Of a stretch of DNA of 64,000 nt, positions 27,097 through 36,782 are shown one piece after another. Within the stretch, counting starts at the first letter, position 1; every line of letters begins with the position of its first letter. Location: NCBI RefSeq assembly GCF_000147355.1, contig NC_014506.1, positions 372,001 through 436,000 of the forward strand, written 5' to 3'. The notes beneath the pieces were generated by a model. That model was not told the DNA's origin. It did not search any database and saw only the letters and a list, made by a program, of their open reading frames with translations. Source of the DNA: Sulfurimonas autotrophica DSM 16294. Its GTDB lineage: Bacteria > Campylobacterota > Campylobacteria > Campylobacterales > Sulfurimonadaceae. The position numbers were made by a program, and so were the translations under genes.

Positions 27097-28340
27097 ATAA
27101 GCAGTTCTTCACTATGGGCAAAAGCAAGCTCGGCGACAAAAATACTCATAGTAAAACCAATACCTCCAAGGGCTGCCACACCAAAAAGCTGACTCATTGT
27201 ACTGTTTTGCGGGAGTGTTGCGATGCTGAGTTTAATACTCAAATACGAAACCCCGAAAATGCCAATAATTTTCCCTGCTAAAAGCCCTAAAATAATTCCT
27301 AAAGAGACCGGCTCAGCAAGACTGTCACTGAGTGCTGTGAAATTTAAACTGACACCGGCATTTGCGAGCGCAAAAAGAGGAATGACAATCAGACCTATGG
27401 GGAGATGCAGTGTATGTTCAAGCCTTGCAGCTGGAGAGCTGACCGCATTAATTTTGTCTTTTATGTTTTGTAAAATCGCTTTTTGTTTTTCGTGCATTGT
27501 ATGGTCGGTGGCAACAGGATAGTTGTCATATTCTTCTAGCAGATTTTTTGTATGTGCGGTAAAATCAACAGGTGTATAATTTGGTTTAGAGGGGATTGCA
27601 AAAGCGGCTATAACACCTGCAATAGTGGCATGAATACCTGATTCAAGCATAAAAAGCCACATAAAAGTTCCGATAATAAGATAAGGCAGTATCATATGAA
27701 TACCGAAGCGGTTAAAGCTGACCATAATAAGAAATGAAACACCTGCTAAAAAGAGAGGCAGCAGATGAATCTGCTCGGTATAAAAAATTGCGATGACCAC
27801 AACAGCACCCAGGTCATCAACAATGGCGAGGGCTATAAGAAAGGTGACAAGAGCAGGCGAGACACGGTGCCCCAAAATGACTAAAGCACTGATGGCAAAA
27901 GCGATGTCTGTCGCCATAGGAATACCCCAGCCATTTGCACCCGGGGAGTCTGCATTGATGCTCATATAGATAAGTGCGGGAAAAATCATACCGCCGATAG
28001 CTGCTAAAATAGGTAAAATGGCGACTTTAATATTTGAGAGCTCGCCGATGAGAATTTCTCTTTTTATTTCAAGGCCGACTAAAAAGAAAAAGAAGGTCAT
28101 CAGTCCGTCATTTATCCAGTGGCTCAGTGATTGTGAAAGCTGCCATGAACCTATGCTAATAGCTATAGGAATATGAAATATATGTTGATAGGTTTCTGCA
28201 AATGGAGAATTTGCCAGTATAAGCGCAATAATAGTCGTAAAAAACAGGATAAGACCTGTGGTAGTCTGTGCATGAATAAAATTTTCTAACGGAGTAGAAA
28301 TTTTTTCAAAAGCCTTTTCCCATGGAGCATATAACTTCAT
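26988..28340 (-). CDS. nhaA: Na+/H+ antiporter NhaA
   Basis: 450 residues, about twelve membrane helices. The essential aspartates are present in MATDIAFAISAL and LAIVDDLGAVVVIA, and the alkaline-pH helix start FFFLVGLEIKREILIGEL is typical. NhaA exports sodium using the proton gradient. AAGGAATAACAA precedes the ATG. Its C-terminus is encoded opposite the epimerase C-terminus over 109 bp. Confidence 0.95.
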   Translation of the reverse strand: MKLYAPWEKAFEKISTPLENFIHAQTTTGLILFFTTIIALILANSPFAETYQHIFHIPIAISIGSWQLSQSLSHWINDGLMTFFFFLVGLEIKREILIGELSNIKVAILPILAAIGGMIFPALIYMSINADSPGANGWGIPMATDIAFAISALVILGHRVSPALVTFLIALAIVDDLGAVVVIAIFYTEQIHLLPLFLAGVSFLIMVSFNRFGIHMILPYLIIGTFMWLFMLESGIHATIAGVIAAFAIPSKPNYTPVDFTAHTKNLLEEYDNYPVATDHTMHEKQKAILQNIKDKINAVSSPAARLEHTLHLPIGLIVIPLFALANAGVSLNFTALSDSLAEPVSLGIILGLLAGKIIGIFGVSYLSIKLSIATLPQNSTMSQLFGVAALGGIGFTMSIFVAELAFAHSEELLIHAKVGILLASMFAGFIGFIWLRFIAKPPTKSGTSL

Positions 28341-28403
28341 TTGTTATTCCTTAAACATCTTTTGTTGATTATAACACTAAATATTAAAAAGTGAAAATCT
28401 GTG

Positions 28404-28409
28404 TATAAT
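28404..28409 (+). promoter_or_regulatory. TATAAT box six bases before an ATG (leaderless start)
   Basis: GTGTATAATTTGCATATG: the -10 hexamer ends exactly six bases before the ATG at 28416, leaving no room for a leader or ribosome site. Confidence 0.65.
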
Positions 28410-28415
28410 TTGCAT

Positions 28416-29660
28416 ATGAATTTACAGGATTTAAAAAATACAACTATATTACTGCTTGGAAAGAGCAGGGCATTTAGCGAAGATGAGTTTTTCTCACAGC
28501 TAAAGTTTCATAACATCTCAATAGCGCAAGAGACGGGTGATGATGTACGTTTCATTGTAGAGGGACGTATGATGAGTCCTTATGAGCAAAATATGAGTGA
28601 TGCATTTTATGAGGAAAAAAGATATGAATTTATAAATATAGATGTTTTCGAAAAGCTTTTAGCACAAGAGATAGATAATGATACACTGCTTATGAGTCTG
28701 AAACTCTCAAATGACAAGATGCGACTTAAAAGTTTTATACAAAACAGCTGTATTGACGATACTCTTTTTTTCAAACTTTTAAAAATGTACTCATTTGAGG
28801 GCGAAGATTTTTTTGAAAATGATGACAACCGCGATGTCTCCGCCGCGCTTATCGGCAGATTTTATGAAAATATAGAGAGAAACCATAATGTGCAGTATGC
28901 TACAACGGGCATTTATCATCTTATAGCACAAACTGACAATGAGCAGCTTTTAGAGGCAATAGCACAGCTTACACCTGCTCTACAACATCCAAAAATCATG
29001 AAAGCACTTGCGATGCATGAAAAAACACCGAGAAGTGTGCATAAAATATTTTTAAAAAAAGGTGATGACTCGGTAAAAGAGGCAATGGCTTATAATGCTA
29101 ATTTAGATAAAAGCATAATACACGAACTGATAAAATATGAAGATTTGGCAGCCGTCGTGGCGCAAAACACCAAACTTGACGATGAGTTGTTTGGGTTTTT
29201 AAGCGCATATAAAACTTTTTTGGCAGCGAATGAAACACTTAGTGAGGTCATGCAGCAAGAACTTTTTAGTTTAAATGAAGAACAAGTGCATCTTGCTTTA
29301 GCGCAAAATAGAGGTTTACATGTAAGTATATGCAAACTCTTGTTACATGTAAAGAGTGAGGAAATAAAAAAAGCATTATATATAAACCGTGCAACACCTG
29401 TAGATATTTTACAAAATGCGTATAAAGAAGGTGGGTACAATGAAGCATTGAGTGCAAACAGTGCAACACCTCAAAGTATTTTACAAGAGCTTGCACAGAG
29501 TCAAGACGAGAAAATTCTTTATAATCTGGCAAAAAATGAGAACACACCGGTTGATATTTTGTATCAGCTGCAGCTTGACAGCCGTTTTGAGCGTGCGGTA
29601 AAAACAAATGAAGCCTTTGGAAAATATATACAGAGTCAAAATATAGGATGGTTAGTATGA
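28416..29660 (+). CDS. alpha-helical repeat protein (LRV-like)
   Basis: 414 residues from the ATG at 28416, selected because the TATAAT box lies within the longer frame. There is no signal peptide. The C-terminal half contains about seven helical repeats of 22-25 residues with the pattern N-x-x-T-P-x-x-I-L (NRATPVDIL, NSATPQSIL, NENTPVDIL), like leucine-rich-variant repeats, which bind partners. The N-terminal 150 residues are not recognised. It is co-translated with a MoxR ATPase through an ATGA overlap and so is probably its substrate receptor or target. Confidence 0.75.
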   Translation: MNLQDLKNTTILLLGKSRAFSEDEFFSQLKFHNISIAQETGDDVRFIVEGRMMSPYEQNMSDAFYEEKRYEFINIDVFEKLLAQEIDNDTLLMSLKLSNDKMRLKSFIQNSCIDDTLFFKLLKMYSFEGEDFFENDDNRDVSAALIGRFYENIERNHNVQYATTGIYHLIAQTDNEQLLEAIAQLTPALQHPKIMKALAMHEKTPRSVHKIFLKKGDDSVKEAMAYNANLDKSIIHELIKYEDLAAVVAQNTKLDDELFGFLSAYKTFLAANETLSEVMQQELFSLNEEQVHLALAQNRGLHVSICKLLLHVKSEEIKKALYINRATPVDILQNAYKEGGYNEALSANSATPQSILQELAQSQDEKILYNLAKNENTPVDILYQLQLDSRFERAVKTNEAFGKYIQSQNIGWLV

Positions 29661-30652
29661 GAGCAGGAGAATTAAGTCAGGCACTACAGGCACTTGTGCT
29701 GCAAAAAGTGCCTACGTTTTTGTGGGGAGCACCGGGGATTGGAAAGTCATCTATCGTCAAGCAGATTGCACAGGAAAATGATTTGGATTTCATCGATTTG
29801 CGTTTGGCGTTGATGGACCCGACGGATTTAAAAGGCATTCCTTTTTATGATAAAGAATCACATACCGCACTCTGGGCGCCACCGGCATTTTTGCCGCGTG
29901 AAGGCAGAGGCATATTGTTCTTAGATGAACTTAACTCCGCAGCACCAGCCGTACAGTCTTCGGCATATCAGCTTATACTTGACAGGCGTGTAGGTGAGTA
30001 TGAACTGCCTGATGGCTGGGCAATTGTAGCAGCCGGAAACCGTGAGGGCGATAGAGGTGTGACATACAGAATGCCCGCACCGCTGGCAAACCGCTTTGTG
30101 CATTTTGAGCTTGAAGTGAGCGTGGATGATTGGCGGGAATGGGCGTATAAATACGGGCTTGACAGCAGAATTATTGCCTATATCAGCTACAAAAACGAGC
30201 ATCTTTTTACTTTTGATGCAAAAAACGAGAGCAAAAGTTTTGCAACACCGAGAAGCTGGGAATATGTCGGTAATATTTTAAAAAGTTCTCTTGCGCAGGC
30301 ATTGCTGCTAGATACTATAAGCGGTGCCGTAGGGCGTGACGCGGCTGTTTCATTTTTGAGTTTTTTAAAAGTTATGGACAGACTGCCTGATATTGAGACG
30401 ATACTCAATGGAGAAGATTTTACTTACGGTGAAGAGGTAGATGTTTTATATGCTCTGAGTTCAGGCATTGTGAGTCATTACCTGCAAAACCCTAGTTCGC
30501 AGCGTCTGGAAAATCTACTGTGTTACACGCTCGAACTCAAAGGAGAATTTGCCGTTATGATTGCACAGGATCTACAGCGCGCAGGCATTACAATGGAAGG
30601 CTCAGAGGTCTTTAAAGAGTGGGTGAGAAAGTTTTCTTATCTTTTAGAGTAG
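29657..30652 (+). CDS. MoxR-family AAA+ ATPase
   Basis: 331 residues from the ATG overlapping the previous stop (ATGA); an ATG nine bases upstream is the alternative. Walker A GAPGIGKS at 24-31, Walker B LFLDE at 87-91, sensor motif AAGNRE. MoxR ATPases act as chaperones with VWA partners, and such a partner follows 19 bp downstream. This is a second AAA+/VWA pair in the window beside NorQ/NorD. Confidence 0.9.
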   Translation: MRAGELSQALQALVLQKVPTFLWGAPGIGKSSIVKQIAQENDLDFIDLRLALMDPTDLKGIPFYDKESHTALWAPPAFLPREGRGILFLDELNSAAPAVQSSAYQLILDRRVGEYELPDGWAIVAAGNREGDRGVTYRMPAPLANRFVHFELEVSVDDWREWAYKYGLDSRIIAYISYKNEHLFTFDAKNESKSFATPRSWEYVGNILKSSLAQALLLDTISGAVGRDAAVSFLSFLKVMDRLPDIETILNGEDFTYGEEVDVLYALSSGIVSHYLQNPSSQRLENLLCYTLELKGEFAVMIAQDLQRAGITMEGSEVFKEWVRKFSYLLE

Positions 30653-30671
30653 GAAGCTTTTCAAAAAGAAT

Positions 30672-31817
30672 ATGCAAAACACAGAAAAGAAAATATCTCA
30701 GGCAAAAGCAAAACTCTTAGTAGATTATCCCTATTTTGGGACGCTTGCTTCCAAAATTTCGGTTGTTATAAATGACGATATAGAAGCATTTAAAAATGAT
30801 GGTCAAAACCTTGAAATCAACAGTGATTATCTGCAGAATTTAGAACTCTCAGAAATGGAGTTTGTTTTTGCCAACGGAGCGATGCATACGAGTCTGGCTC
30901 ATGAGATGCGAAAAAACAACCGCAGCGGATGGCTGTGGCAGATGGCCACCGATATGGCAGTCAATGATATGCTTGTGCAAAACGGTCTTGATATGCCTTA
31001 CGGTGCACAGTACAGAGAACGCTTCAGCGGCATGTATGCCGAAGAGATTTATGCCGAGCTCAAAGATGATATCCTGCGTGATGATGAAAATTTGGAATAC
31101 GAAGCTGATGATGTGGATGACGTACAACACAGTGAGAACGAAAAAAATGATGAAAAGCAAAACAACCAACAGACACAACAGGAACTAGAAGAAGAAATCC
31201 TGCAAGAGCAGCTTTTTGCCCAAGAAGCCATTAGCCTTTTAGAATCTAAAATGCAGACAGGTGAAGCACCGGCAATGATTGAACGTTTCTTTCAACTGAA
31301 GGACTTTGGAAAAATTGACTGGCGAAATGAGCTGAGGGTTGCACTTGATAAATACTTCAGAGATGACTATGTAGTGATGCCGCCGTCAAAAAAGCTGCTT
31401 TACAGCGGAATTTATCTGCCCTCAAATGTTTCTCAAACCTTTCGTCTTGTTATTGCAGTTGACAGCTCAGGTTCTATTGACGAAGTGCTTTTAAATGAGT
31501 TTTTGAGTGAAGTTAATTTTTTGATGACCTTGGTGCAAAATTATCAAATAGAGCTTTTAGTCTGTGATGAAAAAATTCGCTCACATAAAACTTTTTACAG
31601 CGGAGATGTGTTAGAAGTTGATGTAAAAGGCGGTGGAGCAACAGATTTTCGTCCGGTATTTCATTTTATAAATGAGAATTTTGATGATGTGAAACTACTT
31701 TTGTATTTTACAGATTTAGACGGAGCTTTTCCTCAAAACAGACCAGAATATGAAGTAAAATGGGTGAGCGCAAATGGACAAGAAATCCCTTTTGGAACTC
31801 TTGTAAAACTGGATTAA
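30672..31817 (+). CDS. VWA-like / metallopeptidase-like protein (DUF2201 type)
   Basis: 381 residues. The N-terminal part carries a zinc-peptidase-like block (H72, HE at 77-78, then WQMATDMAVN) typical of DUF2201 N-domains. A charged linker (about 135-185) rich in Asp, Glu and Gln follows. The C-terminal VWA-like domain has DSSGS near 262. Such proteins pair with MoxR ATPases. The stop overlaps the convergent regulator by 4 bp. Confidence 0.85.
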   Translation: MQNTEKKISQAKAKLLVDYPYFGTLASKISVVINDDIEAFKNDGQNLEINSDYLQNLELSEMEFVFANGAMHTSLAHEMRKNNRSGWLWQMATDMAVNDMLVQNGLDMPYGAQYRERFSGMYAEEIYAELKDDILRDDENLEYEADDVDDVQHSENEKNDEKQNNQQTQQELEEEILQEQLFAQEAISLLESKMQTGEAPAMIERFFQLKDFGKIDWRNELRVALDKYFRDDYVVMPPSKKLLYSGIYLPSNVSQTFRLVIAVDSSGSIDEVLLNEFLSEVNFLMTLVQNYQIELLVCDEKIRSHKTFYSGDVLEVDVKGGGATDFRPVFHFINENFDDVKLLLYFTDLDGAFPQNRPEYEVKWVSANGQEIPFGTLVKLD

Positions 31818-33067
31818 GCTTCAAATACAACTTGATCTCTGCCATTGTCTTTTGCTTTGTACAAAAGCATGTCTGCGGCATTTATATTTTCTTCAAGAGA
31901 TTCTTCTTCATTAAAGAGTAGCGCCCCGATTGAGACACTAAAATTGATATACTGTTCATCTTTTAAATGAAAAGAGAATTTTTCTGCCTCTTCTCTGAGT
32001 CTGTTAAAAATTTCGTGTGCGCTGTATTGATTTATATTTTTAAGTACAACACAAAATTCTTCACCGCCAAATCTTGCAACTACATCATGTGGATTTGTAG
32101 AACTTCTTAGTATGTCAGCAAGTGCGGTAATGACTTTATCTCCCACATCATGACCGTAGGTGTCATTGATTTTTTTAAAATGGTCTATATCTATCATCCC
32201 GATGGAAAATTTTTCACCGCTGTCTTTAATTTCATCAATATATTCATTGATTGTTTCAAAAAAATATCTGCGGTTGTAAAGACCTGTCAGATAGTCACGA
32301 TTTGCATAGTTTGTTATCATTTGTATATTTTCCAAAGCCTCTATAGAATTATTCACACGACAGGAAAACTCCTCTTTTGAAAAAGGTTTTTTTACATAAT
32401 CATTTGCACCGTGTTTTAAAAATAGTGCGGTTATTTCTTCATCTTCATTCGAGGACAACGCAAGGATGCAGAGTTCATTTTTAGTATATGTTTTTCTGAT
32501 TTGAATGGTAAGTTCTAAGCCGTCCATTACAGGCATATGGTAGTCAGTCAGTACAAGGGAGATGTCGGGCTGAGCTTGAAGCATACCGATAGCTTCTTCT
32601 CCATGTGCAACACTTATCACATTAAAAAAAAGATTCTCCAGCATTGTCTGCATCTGCTGTCTAAATATTCTTGAATCATCAACGACAAGAACTTTGTGCT
32701 TTTGGTTATTTTGCAGGCGCTGTATAGTATGAATAATATAGTTTATATCATCTACACCGCTTTTATTGACATAATCAATGATATTTTTTTTAAGAATTTT
32801 TTTTCTAAATTCTTTATCTATATTACCACTTAAAACCATAGCGTGAATCTTCTTTTTCGTTACATAATCAACGATTTCTCCATTGGGAGCATCTGGGAGA
32901 TTTATGTCCAAAAGGGTAACAAAATATGTGTAGCGTGCTATGAAAAGTTTTGCTTCTGCTAAAGTGTAGGCTACATCCACTTCTATGCCCAAACTTGTTT
33001 GAATTTTTTTTGCGATAAGCTTTGCAAGTGTTTTATTATCTTCTACTATTAAAATTTTTTCACTCAT
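31814..33067 (-). CDS. double-receiver diguanylate cyclase
   Basis: 417 residues: receiver 1 (1-118; phospho-Asp D54 in LLDINLPDAPNG), receiver 2 (about 124-240; VVDDSR and TDYHMPVMDG) and a GGDEF domain (about 250-415) with FGGEEF, a functional signature. It resembles PleD-type output proteins that make c-di-GMP when phosphorylated. No sensor kinase is next to it. An AGGGACATT site precedes the ATG. Confidence 0.93.
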   Translation of the reverse strand: MSEKILIVEDNKTLAKLIAKKIQTSLGIEVDVAYTLAEAKLFIARYTYFVTLLDINLPDAPNGEIVDYVTKKKIHAMVLSGNIDKEFRKKILKKNIIDYVNKSGVDDINYIIHTIQRLQNNQKHKVLVVDDSRIFRQQMQTMLENLFFNVISVAHGEEAIGMLQAQPDISLVLTDYHMPVMDGLELTIQIRKTYTKNELCILALSSNEDEEITALFLKHGANDYVKKPFSKEEFSCRVNNSIEALENIQMITNYANRDYLTGLYNRRYFFETINEYIDEIKDSGEKFSIGMIDIDHFKKINDTYGHDVGDKVITALADILRSSTNPHDVVARFGGEEFCVVLKNINQYSAHEIFNRLREEAEKFSFHLKDEQYINFSVSIGALLFNEEESLEENINAADMLLYKAKDNGRDQVVFEA

Positions 33068-33136
33068 ATTGAATGTCCCTAAAATATATTAACTAATAGT
33101 ATACAGTTATTAATCTAATATTATACTAAGAGTAGA

Positions 33137-33142
33137 TATTAT
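33137..33142 (+). promoter_or_regulatory. TATTAT box six bases before an ATG (leaderless start)
   Basis: TATTAT, then CCGTTT, then the ATG at 33149. Same spacing as the other three leaderless-type starts. Confidence 0.55.
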
Positions 33143-33148
33143 CCGTTT

Positions 33149-34417
33149 ATGAATTACATGGATCTAATACTTGATAAACTACACAATAAACAAAACGTTT
33201 TTTTAACCGGCGGTGCGGGTGTTGGAAAAACCACTATTACAAGAGAGATTATCAAGCAGTATGAAAGCGAAGCCAAAAAAGTTGCCAAGCTTGCCTCAAC
33301 AGGAATGGCAGCAACACTGATAAACGGGCAGACACTGCACAGCTTTTTTGATCTTGGAATCGCTTCAGATGTAGAAGAACTGCAAAACAATGCAAAATAC
33401 GAAATCAAAAAAAAGATAAAAAAACTCATATCGAGTATGGATTTAATCGTCATAGATGAAATTTCTATGGTGAGTGATACGCTTTTTGAGATGATAGAAC
33501 TGCGTTTGAATCAGGCAGGATTTAGCGGTTCGCTACTGGTCGTAGGTGATTTTTTACAGCTTCCTCCGGTTGTCCGCGGTTACGGTGAAGTCAAGTTTGC
33601 TTTTGAATCGCCTTCATGGAAAAATTTTGCCTTTGAAAAAGTAGAGTTGACGCATATCTACAGAACGGATGATTTGCGTTTTATAGAACTTTTACATGCG
33701 GTACGATTTGGAACTATTAATGAAGCAGTACATAATCAACTCAATGAATTTATAAAACCTCTGCCAAATGATCTGAGTCAGTTTACATTTTTGTTCGGAA
33801 AAAATATTTCGGCTACAAAACATAACAAAACCCAGCTCGATTTTATAGACGAGGCTTTACATGTAAAGGAAGCACAGGTCGTAAAACACCTTAAATCAAC
33901 ACAAGACAAAGAAGTAGAGCGTTTTATGGATGATGCAAGAATAGATAAAGAACTTGCATTAAAAGTTGGCGCTCCGGTGCTTTTTACACGCAATTCATGG
34001 AACTATTTTAACGGAGAGCGCGGTGTTGTCGTGAATGTGGATGCAAGTTATGTATATGTGCAAAAGAGTGATGGCAAGGTTGTCAAACTCGAGCCGACTG
34101 CCCAAAGTAAAGCACAATGGAAAGAAAAAAGCGTCGAGGGAAAAAAAGAGATGGTTGAAGAGAATATTTTTACCGTGTATCAGTTTCCAATCAAGCTTGC
34201 TTTTGCCATAACTATACATAAATCGCAGGGAATGAGCATAGAAGATTTAATTATTGACACGAATGAAATTTTTGCACCCTCACAATTTTATGTAGCACTT
34301 TCACGTTCATCAAACCCTGCAAGACTAACGCTCATCGCACCAAGTAAACAATGGTATGATTTGGCATATGTAAACCCAAAAGCTATGATATTTACTCAAA
34401 AAGAGCAAAGTTGTTGA
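33149..34417 (+). CDS. Pif1/RecD-like DNA helicase
   Basis: 422 residues, superfamily 1B. Walker A GGAGVGKT at 21-28, motif II VIDEISMV near 103-110, GDFLQLPPV motif III and the C-terminal AITIHKSQGMS and YVALSRS motifs. A 5'-3' helicase for replication or repair intermediates. It lies divergent from the double-receiver gene and overlaps the next gene by 7 bp. Confidence 0.9.
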   Translation: MNYMDLILDKLHNKQNVFLTGGAGVGKTTITREIIKQYESEAKKVAKLASTGMAATLINGQTLHSFFDLGIASDVEELQNNAKYEIKKKIKKLISSMDLIVIDEISMVSDTLFEMIELRLNQAGFSGSLLVVGDFLQLPPVVRGYGEVKFAFESPSWKNFAFEKVELTHIYRTDDLRFIELLHAVRFGTINEAVHNQLNEFIKPLPNDLSQFTFLFGKNISATKHNKTQLDFIDEALHVKEAQVVKHLKSTQDKEVERFMDDARIDKELALKVGAPVLFTRNSWNYFNGERGVVVNVDASYVYVQKSDGKVVKLEPTAQSKAQWKEKSVEGKKEMVEENIFTVYQFPIKLAFAITIHKSQGMSIEDLIIDTNEIFAPSQFYVALSRSSNPARLTLIAPSKQWYDLAYVNPKAMIFTQKEQSC

Positions 34418-35298
34418 AAAAAGTAGACAGCGGCGTGCTTTTTATGCTTGGAAGTGCTTTGATTTCTGCACTTAACGGGGCATTGACAAAAATACTCTCA
34501 GAAGATATTTCTGCTTTGGAAATTGTCTTTTTCCGTAATTTTATCGGTGTTTTTATTATATTCTATGCACTCAAACATACTGCGCCAAAACTCACAGGCG
34601 GTAAAATTCATATGCTTTTTACCCGTGGGCTTTTTGGGTTTATGGCAATGATTTTGTTTTTTTATACGATTACGGTTATTCCGCTGGGTGAGGCAATAAC
34701 GCTGAACAAAACTTCGCCGTTTTTTGTGACACTTTTCGCTTATTTTCTTTTACATGAGCATTTGAACAGGCGAACACTGTTTGCACTGCTCATAGGTTTT
34801 TTGGGTGTTGTTCTAATTGTTAAACCTTTTGGTATGAGCTTCTCGTATGCCCATTTTTTAGGAATACTGGGCGGTTTTTTTGCAGCTGCTGCTTATACAA
34901 CCATAAAAAAAATAAAAGACATTTATGACTCGCGCGTGATAGTGCTCTCTTTTGTAGGTATGGGAACACTCTTGCCCGCACTGTTGTTTTTAACGGCACC
35001 TTTTATTCATGCACCTGCATCACTGGAGTTTTTATTTCCTAAATTTATTCTCCCTAATACTTTACATGTATGGCTGTTAATTATCTTAATGGCATTTATC
35101 TCTACGCTTTCGCAATGGCTCTTAACCAAAGCATACAGTGCATCGAACTTAAGTATTGTAGGGGTTGTAAGTTACACAAATATCCCTTTTGCTATCGGTT
35201 TTGGCACTCTGCTTGGCGATAATTTCCCGGATACATTGACGTTTTTAGGTATATTGTTTATTGTGCTTGGCGGTATATTGGTGAGTAAAAGACAGTAA
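34411..35298 (+). CDS. EamA/DMT-family transporter
   Basis: 295 residues, ten membrane helices in two EamA repeats (about 8-135 and 150-292), with typical EIVFFRNF and LGFLGVVLIVKPF segments. The start is TTG at 34411 or 34414, both inside the end of the helicase gene. The substrate is unknown; family members export amino acids or metabolites. Confidence 0.88.
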   Translation: MLKKVDSGVLFMLGSALISALNGALTKILSEDISALEIVFFRNFIGVFIIFYALKHTAPKLTGGKIHMLFTRGLFGFMAMILFFYTITVIPLGEAITLNKTSPFFVTLFAYFLLHEHLNRRTLFALLIGFLGVVLIVKPFGMSFSYAHFLGILGGFFAAAAYTTIKKIKDIYDSRVIVLSFVGMGTLLPALLFLTAPFIHAPASLEFLFPKFILPNTLHVWLLIILMAFISTLSQWLLTKAYSASNLSIVGVVSYTNIPFAIGFGTLLGDNFPDTLTFLGILFIVLGGILVSKRQ

Positions 35299-35363
35299 TT
35301 AAGCTTTTTAGCAGAAAATAAAAGTTATCATTTACTTAAATATGTGAGAAAAGGGGGTTTTAG

Positions 35364-36632
35364 ATGCAAGATACAAGCAAAAATGTTACTATTGCTATAG
35401 ATGAAATTCCTGAGAATGTCGCTATTTACAAATTTGAAGAGGGTGATTTTGTCATTGTAGACTTTAATAAAAATGCCCAGAAGACTGAACATATTTCCAA
35501 AGAAGAAGTAGTAGGAAAAAAGTTAACAGAAGCTTTTCCAGGAGTAAAAGATTTTGGGCTTTTTGATATTTTATTAAATGTTTATGAAGACGGCAAGCCA
35601 AGAGAACTTGATACAAGACTCTACAAAGATGAAAAAGTAAATAGTTGGCGTTACAACAGTGTAAGAAAATTACCAAGCGGTGAGTTAATAGTCTTTTACA
35701 AAGATGTGACGAAATACAAAGAACTAGAAGATGAAGTGCATCACTTGGATAAAGAAACAGCACATAAACGTAAAAAGGTTCAACTACTTGCAAAAGCCTT
35801 AGAACAAACTGATGATATGGTTTTGATTACGGATGCTAACGGTATTATAGAATATGTCAATGATTCAGTCACCTTGAAAACAGGCTATGACAAAAGTGAA
35901 CTTATAGGGAGTAAAACAAATATTTTCAAATCAGGAAAGCATACGAATGAATTTTATAAAAATCTATGGGGGACTATATTATCAGGGAAAAACTACCATA
36001 GTATCGTTATAGATAAAACAAAAGATGACAGGCTTTATTATGCAGATTTGAAAATTACGCCATTATTTGATGAAAACAAGACTATTCAAAATTTTGTTGC
36101 AACAAGTACAGATATCACAAGTCGTATTAAAATGGAAAAAAAGCTCAAGAAGTTGGCAACCATAGACAGTTTAACCAAGATATATAACAGATATAAAATA
36201 GATGAGGCGATCAATATTCAAATAGCGCGATATAGACGTTATAAAGAGCCATTTTGTATATTCATGTTTGATATAGATAACTTTAAAACTGTTAATGATA
36301 CTTATGGACATGATGCAGGGGACAGAGTCTTGAAAGCTTTAAGTCGTTTGGTATCCAATCATATTCGAACTACTGATATATTTGGTCGTTGGGGTGGTGA
36401 AGAGTTTGTTATTATACTTGAAAATACAAGTAAAGAGGAAGCTTTTGTAATTACTGAAAAACTTAGAAAGATAGTCGAAGTATCTGTAATAGATGGAAAA
36501 TATAAAATTACAATCAGTATAGGTGTCGCACAGTACGAAGAGTCAGAGTCAAGAGAAGAGTTAGTAAAAAAAGCAGATAAAGCTTTGTATAGAGCGAAAG
36601 AAAATGGAAGGAATCAAGTTGTTGCTGCATAA
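35364..36632 (+). CDS. two-PAS diguanylate cyclase
   Basis: 422 residues, soluble. PAS 1 at about 8-120, a short coiled coil, PAS 2 at about 145-262 (DANGIIEYVNDSVTLKTGYD), then GGDEF at about 262-420 with WGGEEF. A strong GGGGG ribosome site sits before the ATG. The input signal is unknown. A small lipoprotein gene begins inside its last codons. Confidence 0.93.
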   Translation: MQDTSKNVTIAIDEIPENVAIYKFEEGDFVIVDFNKNAQKTEHISKEEVVGKKLTEAFPGVKDFGLFDILLNVYEDGKPRELDTRLYKDEKVNSWRYNSVRKLPSGELIVFYKDVTKYKELEDEVHHLDKETAHKRKKVQLLAKALEQTDDMVLITDANGIIEYVNDSVTLKTGYDKSELIGSKTNIFKSGKHTNEFYKNLWGTILSGKNYHSIVIDKTKDDRLYYADLKITPLFDENKTIQNFVATSTDITSRIKMEKKLKKLATIDSLTKIYNRYKIDEAINIQIARYRRYKEPFCIFMFDIDNFKTVNDTYGHDAGDRVLKALSRLVSNHIRTTDIFGRWGGEEFVIILENTSKEEAFVITEKLRKIVEVSVIDGKYKITISIGVAQYEESESREELVKKADKALYRAKENGRNQVVAA

Positions 36633-36762
36633 AAGTTTACTATTGGCAATATTGGTAGTAGTTGGCAGTTTCACTGCATGTGCATCACATCAAGATGATG
36701 GCTATTATGATAGAGCAAATAAAGCGAGTGAAAAAGCTTTGAAGAAGTTAGACAGAGAGTAG
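36619..36762 (+). CDS. small lipoprotein, about 47 residues
   Basis: A short reading frame in another phase starts within the cyclase gene. A GGAAGGA site at 36606-36612 points to the TTG at 36619, though ATG 36604 (52 residues) is possible. It encodes a hydrophobic signal with lipobox SFTAC, then a 26-residue charged tail (ASHQDDGYYDRANKASEKAL). A membrane-anchored lipoprotein is predicted. A hairpin overlaps its end. Confidence 0.7.
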   Translation: MLLHKSLLLAILVVVGSFTACASHQDDGYYDRANKASEKALKKLDRE

Positions 36763-36772
36763 ATTCTCTGTC
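36751..36772. terminator. hairpin between convergent lipoprotein and peroxiredoxin genes
   Basis: A perfect 8-bp stem, GACAGAGA with TCTCTGTC, and a six-base loop holding the lipoprotein stop. There is no strong T-run, but the position between convergent genes suits a two-way terminator. Confidence 0.5.
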
Positions 36773-36782
36773 CTTAAAGTTA

